Made by a program: the position numbers and the translations under genes. The notes below the pieces were generated by a model. That model was not told the DNA's origin, searched no databases, and saw nothing but the letters and a program-made list of their open reading frames with translations. A DNA stretch of 64,000 nucleotides from Dyella telluris (GTDB taxonomy: Bacteria; Pseudomonadota; Gammaproteobacteria; Xanthomonadales; Rhodanobacteraceae), in contig NZ_CP060412.1 of assembly GCF_014297575.1 (NCBI RefSeq), positions 558,001 through 622,000 of the forward strand. Reading direction: 5' to 3'. Of the stretch, positions 34,618 to 43,433 are shown piece after piece. How positions within the stretch are numbered: position 1 is the first letter of the stretch; every line of letters starts with the position of its first letter.

Positions 34618-35556
34618 ATGGATGCACGCCACGCGAAGTACCAGCGACTCATCGATCGTTGCCAGAGCATGCCGCCTACGCCTACTGCCGTGGCGCATCC
34701 TTGTGACGGATCGTCTCTGCAGGGAGCGATGGAAGCGGCACGGCTCGGCCTGATCGCGCCCATCCTGGTCGGTCCGCTGGACCGGATCAGGGCGGCTGCC
34801 GCCGACAGCGGCATCGACCTTTCAGGTGTCGACATGGTCGACGCACCGTACAGCACCGCCTCGGCAGCGGCAGCGGTGGCCCTGGTACGTGAAGGCAAGG
34901 CCGAAGCGCTGATGAAGGGAAGCCTGCATACCGATGAACTGATGGGCGCGGTGGTGAAGCGCGAGACGGGGTTGCGCACCGCTCGCCGGGTCAGTCACTG
35001 CTTCGTGATGGACGTGCCGGGGCATGAAGACGCGCTGATCATCAGCGATGCCGCGGTCAACATTGCGCCCACGCTGGAGGAGAAGGTGGACATCCTGCAG
35101 AACGCCATCGACCTCGCCCACGCCCTGGGCGTGCCCGAGGTGCGGGCGGCCATTCTCTCGGCGATGGAAACCGTCAATCCGAAAGTACCCTCCACGGTGG
35201 AAGCGGCGGCCTTGTGCAAGATGGTGGATCGCCATCAGATCACGGGCGCGATCGTCGATGGTCCGCTCGCGCTGGACAATGCCATCAATCTTGAAGCGGC
35301 AAAGATCAAGAAGATCGAGTCGCCGGTGGCTGGGCGCGCGAACATTCTTCTGGTGCCGGACCTGGAAGCCGGCAACATGTTGGCCAAGAGCCTTACCTTT
35401 CTGGCCGGAGCCGACGCGGCGGGCATTGTGCTGGGTGCGCGCGTGCCCATCATCCTCACCAGCCGCGCTGATTCCGTCATGAGCAGGCTCGCGTCCTGTG
35501 CGATAGCGAGCATGGTCGCCGCGGCCCGCCGTGAGGGCGGGAAGATCCTGGGGTAA
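34618..35556 (+). CDS. Phosphate acetyltransferase (short, Pta/Ptb family)
   Basis: A 312-residue phosphotransacetylase that would convert acetyl-CoA and phosphate to acetyl phosphate. The fold and motifs match the short Pta/phosphate butyryltransferase group: AMEAARLGLIAPILVGP, ALMKGSLHTDELMGAVV, DAAVNIAPTLEEKVDI, GPLALDNAINLEAA and NILLVPDLEAGNMLAKSL. GAGGT precedes ATG at 34618. Acetate kinase follows after 4 bp. A butyryl or propionyl substrate cannot be excluded. Confidence 0.9.
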   Translation: MDARHAKYQRLIDRCQSMPPTPTAVAHPCDGSSLQGAMEAARLGLIAPILVGPLDRIRAAAADSGIDLSGVDMVDAPYSTASAAAAVALVREGKAEALMKGSLHTDELMGAVVKRETGLRTARRVSHCFVMDVPGHEDALIISDAAVNIAPTLEEKVDILQNAIDLAHALGVPEVRAAILSAMETVNPKVPSTVEAAALCKMVDRHQITGAIVDGPLALDNAINLEAAKIKKIESPVAGRANILLVPDLEAGNMLAKSLTFLAGADAAGIVLGARVPIILTSRADSVMSRLASCAIASMVAAARREGGKILG

Positions 35557-35560
35557 TGCC

Positions 35561-36745
35561 ATGGCGGATGTCGTCCTCGTCCTCAACGCCGGATCCTCCA
35601 GCATCAAGTTCAGTGCCTTTGACGGAGGCAAGGCAAGCTTGCCATTGATTCTTCGCGGACAGGTCGAAGGCCTGTATACCGCGCCGCGCTCGCTTGCCAA
35701 GGATGCCGCGGGGGCCGAGATCGAATCGAAATCGTGGAGTGACAACGCCACCTTTGGGCACGAAGAAGCCATTGCCTATCTGATCGACCTTCTGCGTTCG
35801 CAGCGGGGCGACCACCGGCTGGTCGCCGTGGGCCACCGCATCGTCCATGGGGGCATGTTTTTCGACAGGGCCACGCGGATCGACGAAGGCGTGATGGCCA
35901 AACTTCAGACGCTGACGCCACTGGCACCACTGCACCAGCCGCACAACCTCAAGGCGGTCGACATCGTCACCCGGATTCGCCCTGATCTTCCCCAGGTCGC
36001 CTGTTTCGACACAGCCTTTCATCGGACGCAACCCGAATTGGCGCAGGCCTTCGCCCTGCCCGCCGCCATTACCGATCGCGGCGTGCGCCGATACGGATTT
36101 CACGGTCTATCGTATGAATACATCGCCAGCGTCCTGCCGACGTTCGATGCGAAAGCAGCGCGGGGGCGCACGGTGGTGGCACACCTTGGCAACGGCAGCA
36201 GCATGTGCGCCATGGTGAACGGCCGCAGCGTGGCGAGCACCATGGGCTTCACGGCGGTCGAGGGTCTGCCGATGGGAACGCGTTGCGGCAGCGTCGATCC
36301 CGGCGTCATTCTCTATCTGCTTGCCGAGTTGAAGATGGACGCCAAGGCCATCGAGGATCTCATCTACAAGCGCTCGGGCCTGCTGGGCGTATCCGGCCTG
36401 TCCAGCGACATGCGTACCTTGCTGGCCAGCGACGATGCACGCGCGGCGTTCGCCATCGACCTGTTCACCTATCGCATCGCGCGTGAGCTCGGCTCGCTCG
36501 CCGCAGCCAGTGAGGGCATCGATGCCATCGTGTTTACCGCGGGCATCGGCGAAAACTCACCCGACATCCGGCAGCGTGTCTGCGAGCGCGCGGCCTGGCT
36601 GGGCGCTGTCATCGACGAGGATGCCAATCGTGCAGGCAGTGCTTGCATCAGCACGCCGTCCAGCCTTGTCTCCGTCTGGTCCATTCCGACCAACGAAGAG
36701 CTGATGATTGCCCGGCACACGCAAGCGCTTCTGGCCGAAGCGTGA
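35561..36745 (+). CDS. ackA: Acetate kinase
   Basis: A 394-residue acetate/propionate kinase that turns acetyl phosphate and ADP into acetate and ATP. The N terminus VLVLNAGSSSIKF is the phosphate-binding signature. GHRIVHGG, CFDTAFHRTQP, RRYGFHGLSYEY, VVAHLGNGSS and TAGIGENSPDIR are all family motifs. The length is normal. ATG at 35561 is 4 bp after the pta stop, so coupling is likely. It is convergent with the transporter gene, 51 bp apart. Confidence 0.96.
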   Translation: MADVVLVLNAGSSSIKFSAFDGGKASLPLILRGQVEGLYTAPRSLAKDAAGAEIESKSWSDNATFGHEEAIAYLIDLLRSQRGDHRLVAVGHRIVHGGMFFDRATRIDEGVMAKLQTLTPLAPLHQPHNLKAVDIVTRIRPDLPQVACFDTAFHRTQPELAQAFALPAAITDRGVRRYGFHGLSYEYIASVLPTFDAKAARGRTVVAHLGNGSSMCAMVNGRSVASTMGFTAVEGLPMGTRCGSVDPGVILYLLAELKMDAKAIEDLIYKRSGLLGVSGLSSDMRTLLASDDARAAFAIDLFTYRIARELGSLAAASEGIDAIVFTAGIGENSPDIRQRVCERAAWLGAVIDEDANRAGSACISTPSSLVSVWSIPTNEELMIARHTQALLAEA

Positions 36746-36796
36746 GACCCGGAACGGGTTGACGGCCATGCTTGCCCTGGTCGCCGCGCTACGTCA

Positions 36797-38386
36797 TCAC
36801 GAGAAAAACGCCGGGACAATGTTGACGAAGAGGATCTTCACGATGGTCATGCCGGGAAAGATCATCGCGTAGCCAAGGTCGGGCCGGTCCGTGGGCGTAA
36901 GCTTGTTCGCATAGGCAAGAATCGCAGGATTGCCGCACGCACCGGCAACGATGCCAGCCACCTCGTCGAACGGCATCTTGTACATCCACAAGCCCATGAT
37001 GAGGATGGGAAGCACGAGCACCATCAGGACAATGGCGCCAAGGCCGAGCATTTCCAGCCCGGTCTGGGTCACGGTGGCCGCGAATTTCGGGCCGGAGGAC
37101 ATGCCCACCTGCGCCAGGAACAACGTCAGGCCCAGATTGCGCAGCACCAGGCTGGCTGACAGCGGGATGGTCCAGCTGAGCCCCGCCGTACGCCGTTGCC
37201 GTCCAAGCACGAGTGCCACGATGAGGACACCGCACAATCCAATGGCGAGCTTGCCGATACCCGGCAACGGAAACGGGATGGCACCCAGCAGAAAGCCAAT
37301 CGCCATGCCGATGCCGATGGAGATATAGCTGAATTCGGCCGTTGCCTTGATGGAGTCGCCAAAGTACTTCCGTAGCGCCGCGAAGTCAGCGCGGCTGGCC
37401 AGCACGCCCACGCGATCGCCAAACTCAAGCACGAGATCAGGCCGTGGCGTGATATCGGCATCGCCGCGTCGCACCTGCACCACGATGTTGGCCGCTTCTC
37501 CGGGAAGCTCCAGTTCGCTGAGGGTCCGCCCGACCACGGCTGGGCGCGAGGCAAAGATGCGCACGTAGTCGATGTGGCTGCGGTCGCTCAGGATTTGTCC
37601 GGGCGCCGTTTCCCCGAGATAACTGCTGGCCTGCTGCAAGGCTTCCTGATCAGGGCTGACGACAAAGACGACGTCGTTCTCCGCGACCACCCTTTCGGGC
37701 GAGGCGGCCTGGCTGCGATGTGCCGTGCGCAGCGCGACGATCTGTACACTGGCAGGGAGCTTTGCGGCAATTTCCCCGATCGTCCTTCCCAGGGCGGCTT
37801 CATTGCGCACCACGATCTCGAGAAACTGCAGCCCGGCTGGGGCGGAGGGCTGGATCTTGGGCTTGAGCGCCATGAAGGCGAAGTACAGGAACAGGATGGG
37901 ACCGGCGACGCCAAACGGATACGACACCGAATAGCCGACGGCGGGATCGTCATTGCCCAACGTTGCGATCGCGGCCTGCAACGTCGGCGTGCTGGTGCCG
38001 GAGCCCGCGAACAGACCCAGCGAGTAGCCCAGCTTCACATCCAGCATCTTGGTGAACAGGATGCTGACCACGCCCGCGAGTGCCACGCCGATGAGGGCCA
38101 TCAGGTTTGCCCGTCGACCCGCGGCGCTGGTCAGTCCGGCGAAAAACTGCTTCCCGTATTGCACGCCTACCGTGTACAGGAAAAGCGCGAGACCCAGCGT
38201 ACCGACCATGGGTGCCGGCACGGACTTGGGCGCGAACCAGCCCATGGCGAGCGCCACGAAAAGCACGGCTCCCACGCCAAGGGAGAAGCCCTTGATGTTG
38301 ATTTCGCCGACGAGATAGCCAATGGCGATCGTGAGGAACAGCGCCATCATGGGTTGCTGCTCAAGCAGCGTCTTGATGACATCCAC
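36797..38386 (-). CDS. AspT/YidE-YbjL family transporter with two RCK_C domains
   Basis: A 529-residue inner-membrane protein of the aspartate:alanine exchanger (AAEx) family. There are five N-terminal helices with FAGSGTSTPTLQAAI, then two cytoplasmic RCK_C (TrkA_C) domains at about 185-355, and a second helix bundle with GACGNPAILAYANKL. AspT swaps carboxylates across the membrane; many homologues are unassigned. Lying after pflB and pflA on the same strand, it may export a fermentation acid or exchange dicarboxylates. That role is inference. Confidence 0.88.
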   Translation of the reverse strand: MDVIKTLLEQQPMMALFLTIAIGYLVGEINIKGFSLGVGAVLFVALAMGWFAPKSVPAPMVGTLGLALFLYTVGVQYGKQFFAGLTSAAGRRANLMALIGVALAGVVSILFTKMLDVKLGYSLGLFAGSGTSTPTLQAAIATLGNDDPAVGYSVSYPFGVAGPILFLYFAFMALKPKIQPSAPAGLQFLEIVVRNEAALGRTIGEIAAKLPASVQIVALRTAHRSQAASPERVVAENDVVFVVSPDQEALQQASSYLGETAPGQILSDRSHIDYVRIFASRPAVVGRTLSELELPGEAANIVVQVRRGDADITPRPDLVLEFGDRVGVLASRADFAALRKYFGDSIKATAEFSYISIGIGMAIGFLLGAIPFPLPGIGKLAIGLCGVLIVALVLGRQRRTAGLSWTIPLSASLVLRNLGLTLFLAQVGMSSGPKFAATVTQTGLEMLGLGAIVLMVLVLPILIMGLWMYKMPFDEVAGIVAGACGNPAILAYANKLTPTDRPDLGYAMIFPGMTIVKILFVNIVPAFFS

Positions 38387-38404
38387 GGCCCTTCTCCTTA
38401 CGGA

Positions 38405-39262
38405 TCAGTAGACGGTCAGACCCCTGCTGCGAAACTGCCCGCGCACGCGTTCTGTCAACGCCGCATCCGGGGCTTCGCAGTCCTTCAAGGTGTAGTCGAG
38501 TCCCAGTTCCTTCCACTTGTCGCTGCCCATCTGGTGAAAGCGCAGTACCTCCACGCGTTCAAGAGACGTCAGCTGCGCGCAGATATCCGCGACTTTTTCC
38601 ACGTTGTCATAGCTGTCCGTCAGGCCGGGCACCAGCACGTAGCGAACCCACAGGGGACGACCCAGCGCCGAAAGGCGATAGGCATAGTCGAGCGTGGGTT
38701 GCAGTGGTTGCCGGGTCACCTTCTGGTAGATCTCCGGGTCGCCTGATTTGATGTCCAGCAGATGCAGGTCGATATCCATCAGATCCTGGTCGGTGAAGCG
38801 ATCGCCCAGTCGCCCCGAGGTGTCCATGCAGGTGTGCAGGCCAAGCTCCTTGCAGCGGCGAAAAAGGCGCAGCACGAATGGCCGCTGGACCATGGGCTCG
38901 CCACCCGAGAGCGTGATGCCCCCGCGGCAGGTCTTGAGCACGTGGGCATACTTGGATATCTCGCCCATGGCGCGCGACACCGTCACGGGATACCCGTTGC
39001 GCTTGTGCCAGGTGTCGGGGTTGTGACAGTACTGGCAGCGCAACAGGCAACCGCTGAGAAATGCCACGAAGCGGATACCCGGCCCGTCCACGGTGCTTCC
39101 CACCTCATACGAATGCACGTAACCCAGGAGGTCGCCCTCGTCCGCGACCTCCTCCACGTCGCCCGGGTGCACGGCGAAGTAGTCGTGCGCCACGGCCGAT
39201 TCGTGGGCGCCCTCCTCGTCCACCTTGAGCTCATAGCGGCTGCCGACTCGTGGCTCGGTCAT
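38405..39262 (-). CDS. pflA: Pyruvate formate-lyase activating enzyme
   Basis: A 285-residue radical SAM enzyme that installs the glycyl radical on PflB. The cluster motif C-x3-C-x2-C is Cys72, Cys76, Cys79 (GCLLRCQYCHNPDTW). GGEPMVQ follows as the SAM-binding motif. It carries about 40 extra N-terminal residues compared with E. coli PflA (VDGPGIRF starts at about 59). The gene begins 9 bp after pflB and precedes the transporter by 18 bp, so the three form one operon. Confidence 0.95.
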   Translation of the reverse strand: MTEPRVGSRYELKVDEEGAHESAVAHDYFAVHPGDVEEVADEGDLLGYVHSYEVGSTVDGPGIRFVAFLSGCLLRCQYCHNPDTWHKRNGYPVTVSRAMGEISKYAHVLKTCRGGITLSGGEPMVQRPFVLRLFRRCKELGLHTCMDTSGRLGDRFTDQDLMDIDLHLLDIKSGDPEIYQKVTRQPLQPTLDYAYRLSALGRPLWVRYVLVPGLTDSYDNVEKVADICAQLTSLERVEVLRFHQMGSDKWKELGLDYTLKDCEAPDAALTERVRGQFRSRGLTVY

Positions 39263-39271
39263 GGCCGGTGT

Positions 39272-41527
39272 CTACAAGGCGCCATGGAACGTGCGATTGA
39301 TCACATCCATCTGCTGCTCACGCGTAAGTCGGACGAAATTCACCGCGTAACCGGACACCCGTACCGTGAGTTGCGGGTACTTTTCGGGGTGCTTCATCGC
39401 ATCCTGCAGCGTCTCGCGATTGAGCACGTTGATGTTGACGTGGAAGCCGCCACTGGAGAAATACGCGTCCAGCGCATCGACGCCTCGCGAAATGCGGTCA
39501 TCCTCCTGGCCGAGCGCTGCCGGAACCACCGAGAGCGTCAACGAGATGCCATCTTCCGCATCGTCATAGGGGATCTTGGCCACCGACATCAAGGCAGCAA
39601 GTGCACCGTGCGTATCCTTGCCGTTGGCCGGATTGGCTCCCGGCGCGAAAGGCTCGCCCATCTTCCGCCCGTCCGGGGTATTGCCTGTCGCCTTGCCGTA
39701 AACCACGTTCGAAGTGATCGTGAGCACCGACTGCGTGTGCGTGGCACCGCGATAGCTCGGATACATGCGTATCTTGTTCATCATCATCGAGACAAGCATC
39801 TTGGCGATGTTGTCCACGCGGTCATCGTTATTGCCAAAACAGGGGAAAGTCCCGTCAATGTGGTAATCGGTGATGAGTCCCCGATCGTCCCGTTGCACCG
39901 TCACCTTCGCGTACTTGATGGCAGACAGACTGTCGGCGGCATGGGAAAGCCCGGCGATACCGCAGGCCAGCGTGCGCAGCACATCGCGGTCGTGCAGCGC
40001 CATCTCGATTGATTCGTAGCAATACTTGTCGTGCATGTAGTGAATGATGTTGAGCGCATTCACGTAGGTCTTGGCCAACCAGTCCATCATCGGATCGAGC
40101 CGCTCCATCACCTCTTCGTACTTGAGGACGTCGCCGGTGATGGGGGCGAGATTGGGCCCCACCTGCTCGCCGGTGACTTCGTCACGGCCGCCGTTGAGTG
40201 CATAGAGCAAGGTCTTGGGCAGGTTCACGCGGGCGCCGAAGAACTGCATCTGCTTGCCGACGCGCATGGCCGAGACGCAGCACGCTATGGCGCAGTCGTC
40301 ACCCCATTTGGGTCGCATGAGGTCGTCCGATTCGTACTGGATCGAACTGGTGTCGATGGATGCCTTGACCGCAAAGCGCTTGAAACCCTCGGGAAGACGG
40401 GGGGACCAGAACACCGTCAGATTGGGTTCGGGGGCCGGACCGAGGTTGTAGAGCGTGTTGAGCATGCGGAACGCGGTCTTGGTGACCAAGGTTCGCCCGT
40501 CCTCGCCGTTGCCGCCGAGCACTTCCGTGACCCATACCGGGTCGCCCGAGAACAGCTGGTTGTACTCCGGCGCTCTAAGGAAGCGCACGATGCGCCACTT
40601 GATCACCAGGTCATCCACGATTTCCTGTGCCTGCGATTCGTTGAGGGTCCCCTCGCGCAGGTCACGTTCGAAATAGATGTCCAGGAAACTGGAAAGCCGA
40701 CCGGCCGACATGGCCGCCCCATTCTGCTGCTTGATCGCCGCCAGGTAGCCAAAATAGGTCCATTGCACGGCTTCCTTCGCGTTGGCAGCCGGACCGGAAA
40801 TGTCATAGCCATAGTGCGACGCCATCACCTTGAGTTCTTTGAGCGAGCGGATCTGCTCGGCCAACTCTTCCCGCAGGCGAATCACGTCTTCGACGGAGTG
40901 ACGATCGTCCAGTTCACTCTTCTCGCGCTCCTTGTCCTGGATCAGGAAGTCGACGCCATAGAGCGCAACGCGCCGATAATCGCCAATGATGCGCCCGCGC
41001 CCATAGGCGTCCGGAAGTCCGGTCACCACGCCTGAAGAGCGTGCCTTGCGGATGTCAGGGGTGTATGCATCAAAGACGCCGTCGTTGTGCGTTTTCCGAT
41101 ACTTGGTGAAAATCTCGCCGACCGCGGGATCGGGCGTACGCCCATACGACTCGAGGCTGGCTGCCACGACACGCCAGCCGCCGAAGGGCATGATGGCCCG
41201 CTTGAGCGGCGCATCCGTCTGCAGGCCGACGATGATTTCGTTGTTCTTGTCGATATAGCCGGCGTCGTGCGCCAGGATGCCTGAGGGCACCTGAGACACA
41301 TCAAGGATTCCCTTCTCCCGCTCTTCGGCAAGCAACGGCTGCAACGTCTGCCACATGCCACGGGTGCGTTCGGTGGCACCCTGGAGGAAGCTGTCATCGC
41401 CCTCATAAGGCGTGTAGTTGCGCTGGATGAATTCGCGAACGTTGACACGCTCTTGCCAGGAACCCGGAGCAAAGCTCCGCCAGGCGGATTGATTCAAGCC
41501 GCCCAGCTCAAATGATGCTGCTGCCAT
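39272..41527 (-). CDS. pflB: Formate C-acetyltransferase (pyruvate formate-lyase)
   Basis: A 751-residue glycyl radical enzyme that cleaves pyruvate with CoA into acetyl-CoA and formate without oxygen. The catalytic cysteine pair is Cys416-Cys417 in [10 protein letters not shown]. The radical glycine is Gly726 in RVSGYAVNF, near the C terminus as in E. coli PflB (760 residues). AGGGG lies upstream of ATG at 41527. First gene of pflB-pflA-transporter. This enzyme is unusual in this mostly aerobic group of bacteria. Confidence 0.97.
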   Translation of the reverse strand: MAAASFELGGLNQSAWRSFAPGSWQERVNVREFIQRNYTPYEGDDSFLQGATERTRGMWQTLQPLLAEEREKGILDVSQVPSGILAHDAGYIDKNNEIIVGLQTDAPLKRAIMPFGGWRVVAASLESYGRTPDPAVGEIFTKYRKTHNDGVFDAYTPDIRKARSSGVVTGLPDAYGRGRIIGDYRRVALYGVDFLIQDKEREKSELDDRHSVEDVIRLREELAEQIRSLKELKVMASHYGYDISGPAANAKEAVQWTYFGYLAAIKQQNGAAMSAGRLSSFLDIYFERDLREGTLNESQAQEIVDDLVIKWRIVRFLRAPEYNQLFSGDPVWVTEVLGGNGEDGRTLVTKTAFRMLNTLYNLGPAPEPNLTVFWSPRLPEGFKRFAVKASIDTSSIQYESDDLMRPKWGDDCAIACCVSAMRVGKQMQFFGARVNLPKTLLYALNGGRDEVTGEQVGPNLAPITGDVLKYEEVMERLDPMMDWLAKTYVNALNIIHYMHDKYCYESIEMALHDRDVLRTLACGIAGLSHAADSLSAIKYAKVTVQRDDRGLITDYHIDGTFPCFGNNDDRVDNIAKMLVSMMMNKIRMYPSYRGATHTQSVLTITSNVVYGKATGNTPDGRKMGEPFAPGANPANGKDTHGALAALMSVAKIPYDDAEDGISLTLSVVPAALGQEDDRISRGVDALDAYFSSGGFHVNINVLNRETLQDAMKHPEKYPQLTVRVSGYAVNFVRLTREQQMDVINRTFHGAL

Positions 41528-42314
41528 GGCGTACCCCTAACTTGGCCTTTGCCAAGGTGATTGGTGGATCTCTCTGATGCGCTGAGCTCAAATCGATACC
41601 AACGGCGACCCGGTTGGACGCGAGATGGCCAACGGCCAACTCCTTTCTTTCCCCGTGCACCGCCACCCCTGCATTTGCGCCGATGGCCGCCTTACTTCGT
41701 CGCATAAACGACGTCGCTTTCCTGACCATTTAATTTGCGCTCAGGTGCCTAAAGACCCCGTGAAGGCAACCCGACAACGCGGGTCTATCTCTCTCTGATT
41801 TCTCCCTTTTCTTTCGCAGGACGCTTCGGCCGCGAGCTTGGTCGCTGGCCAGCATGTGTAGACCCACGTACTTTTACGCAAACGCTGGAACCCTGCGTTC
41901 TGGCGCCGCAAACGTGAGCCAAAGCCCAGGCCCCCGGAACCGTAATCTTCTCGTCGCTGGGGAGTCGCAAGGCGACCGTCGGTCAGGCCGTCGCACTAGA
42001 GGTCAGAGACACCGGTCCACCGTTGGACCGGTGTCGCAATTCCTTTCGGCTCTCACGTATCGGGCATCGACGGGCTGCCGCGTGCGTGACGTGTCCAGAC
42101 AGAGCCCCTGGTCGCCCGAACCCAGACATAAGCCACCAACGAGGAAAGGCCAGGCGGTCGTGACGTGTACCGGCCACCGGGTCCGATGTGGTTCCTGGTC
42201 CGCGCATCCGGGAATAAACACAGGCGCAAACCGCCCAGGTTTTTTCCGTTCTTTTGACAAGTGAATGGCGAAAATCAAGGATCGGTTTCGATAGCCGAGC
42301 CTCAGGGGATCGAG
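41528..42314. other. 787-bp intergenic region upstream of pflB with two dyads
   Basis: It contains the promoter side of pflB and no convincing gene; a 136-codon plus-strand frame at 41854-42264 has a random-looking product. Two dyads are visible: CTTGGC-CTTT-GCCAAG at 41541-41556, just upstream of pflB, and the 12-bp-stem hairpin at 42008-42035. I searched for an FNR box (TTGAT-N4-ATCAA) by eye and found none. Confidence 0.5.
42008..42035. other. Perfect 12-bp hairpin
   Basis: GACACCGGTCCA at 42008-42019 pairs with its complement at 42024-42035 around the loop CCGT. No T-run follows on either side. It is about 480 bp upstream of pflB and 280 bp before the next plus-strand gene; it could be a terminator remnant, an RNA hairpin or a protein-binding dyad. 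Confidence 0.55.
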
Positions 42315-43121
42315 ATGCTCTCTCCCGCATCGTCCGCCATCGTCACCTTCTTCGCCTTGGTTGCCGCCGCACTCATCGGCACGGGCATCAGGCGGGCCTT
42401 GCCCGAAGAGCACAAGGCACAGGAAACAGTCCAGCTGGTCCAGTTGGTCATTGGCATGCTCGTTACCTTTGCGGCACTCATGCTCAGCCTGCTGACGGCC
42501 TCGGCCAAGACGAGCTTCGACACGGTCACGGACGACTTCCACGTCTTTGCTTCGGATCTGATCCAGCTGGACAGCACCCTTCGTGCCTATGGAGGAGAAG
42601 CCGATCGGGCAAGAGAGCTGTTGCGCATCTACACGGCGGCGGCGACGGCGAGTACGTGGCCCCATGAACGCCCGCCACCCGGTGACTACTATCCCAAGGA
42701 TCTGGATCCCAAGGATACGACCGACAATCTGGACGACGTGCGACTCGACAAGCTGCTGGACACCGCGGGAAACGAAGTACGTCGACTCAACGCAACCGAC
42801 CCTTATCACGAAGCACTTCGAACCGAGGGGCTGGAGCAATTTGCCCGGGCTACCACCGCCCATTGGAAACTGATCGAAGAAGCACACAGTTCGATTTCAT
42901 TGCCATTCTTCCTGACCATGGCGTTCTGGCTTTTCGTGATCTTCCTGAGCTTCGGCCTGGTCGCACCCCACAACGCCCTGGCACTCGTCACGGTGGGGCT
43001 CGGGGCCATACTGCTGGCTTCGGTCGTCTACGTGATCGTGGATTTCGACACCCTGTTCCGGGGTCTCATCATTGTTCCTAGCCAGCCAATGCGCGATGCG
43101 CTGAACCACCTGTCGCTCTAG
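42315..43121 (+). CDS. DUF4239/bestrophin-like membrane protein
   Basis: A 268-residue protein with paired membrane helices at the N terminus (about 8-28 and 45-66) and the C terminus (about 193-213 and 217-240), flanking a helical cytosolic part. This is the DUF4239 (bestrophin-like) layout. The motif LVTFAALMLSLLTASAKTSFD in helix 2 is characteristic. The function is unknown. I use ATG at 42315 with AGGGGA upstream; a GTG at 42261 in frame lacks a ribosome site. Confidence 0.75.
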   Translation: MLSPASSAIVTFFALVAAALIGTGIRRALPEEHKAQETVQLVQLVIGMLVTFAALMLSLLTASAKTSFDTVTDDFHVFASDLIQLDSTLRAYGGEADRARELLRIYTAAATASTWPHERPPPGDYYPKDLDPKDTTDNLDDVRLDKLLDTAGNEVRRLNATDPYHEALRTEGLEQFARATTAHWKLIEEAHSSISLPFFLTMAFWLFVIFLSFGLVAPHNALALVTVGLGAILLASVVYVIVDFDTLFRGLIIVPSQPMRDALNHLSL

Positions 43122-43433
43122 GCGAGGCCTTGCTGGTGTCCGCTTTCGTCGCGAAGCGGACCTTGCCCGGCGCAACAAGCGTGCCCTTTTCCAAAGGCCC
43201 GGCCACGCAGAATCGACGCGCCGACATCCTTCTTAGCCTTTAGTAGATTTACTCACCGCCGCCAGAGTAGAAATACAGTCGCGCCGGGGTTGTCCGGTTG
43301 TGCAAGCTTTGCTCGTCAAGGCGGGTCGCAGGGGAAACAGGGCGCCACCGCCAGGTGCCCTGCATGGTTAGGGGCCCATCCTTATGACGCTATCCCGGGG
43401 CATTCGATTCGAAGTTCTGACGACGGGTCGCAT
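43122..43433. other. 312-bp gap without gene
   Basis: A relatively AT-rich stretch around 43235-43275 (agcctttagtagatttactc) probably holds the promoter of the next gene. I see no repeat, RNA or coding region. Confidence 0.35.

Noticed and set aside
41854-42264. 136-codon frame in the pflB upstream gap
   Set aside because: Arg/Ser-rich random product, spans the perfect hairpin, no ribosome site.
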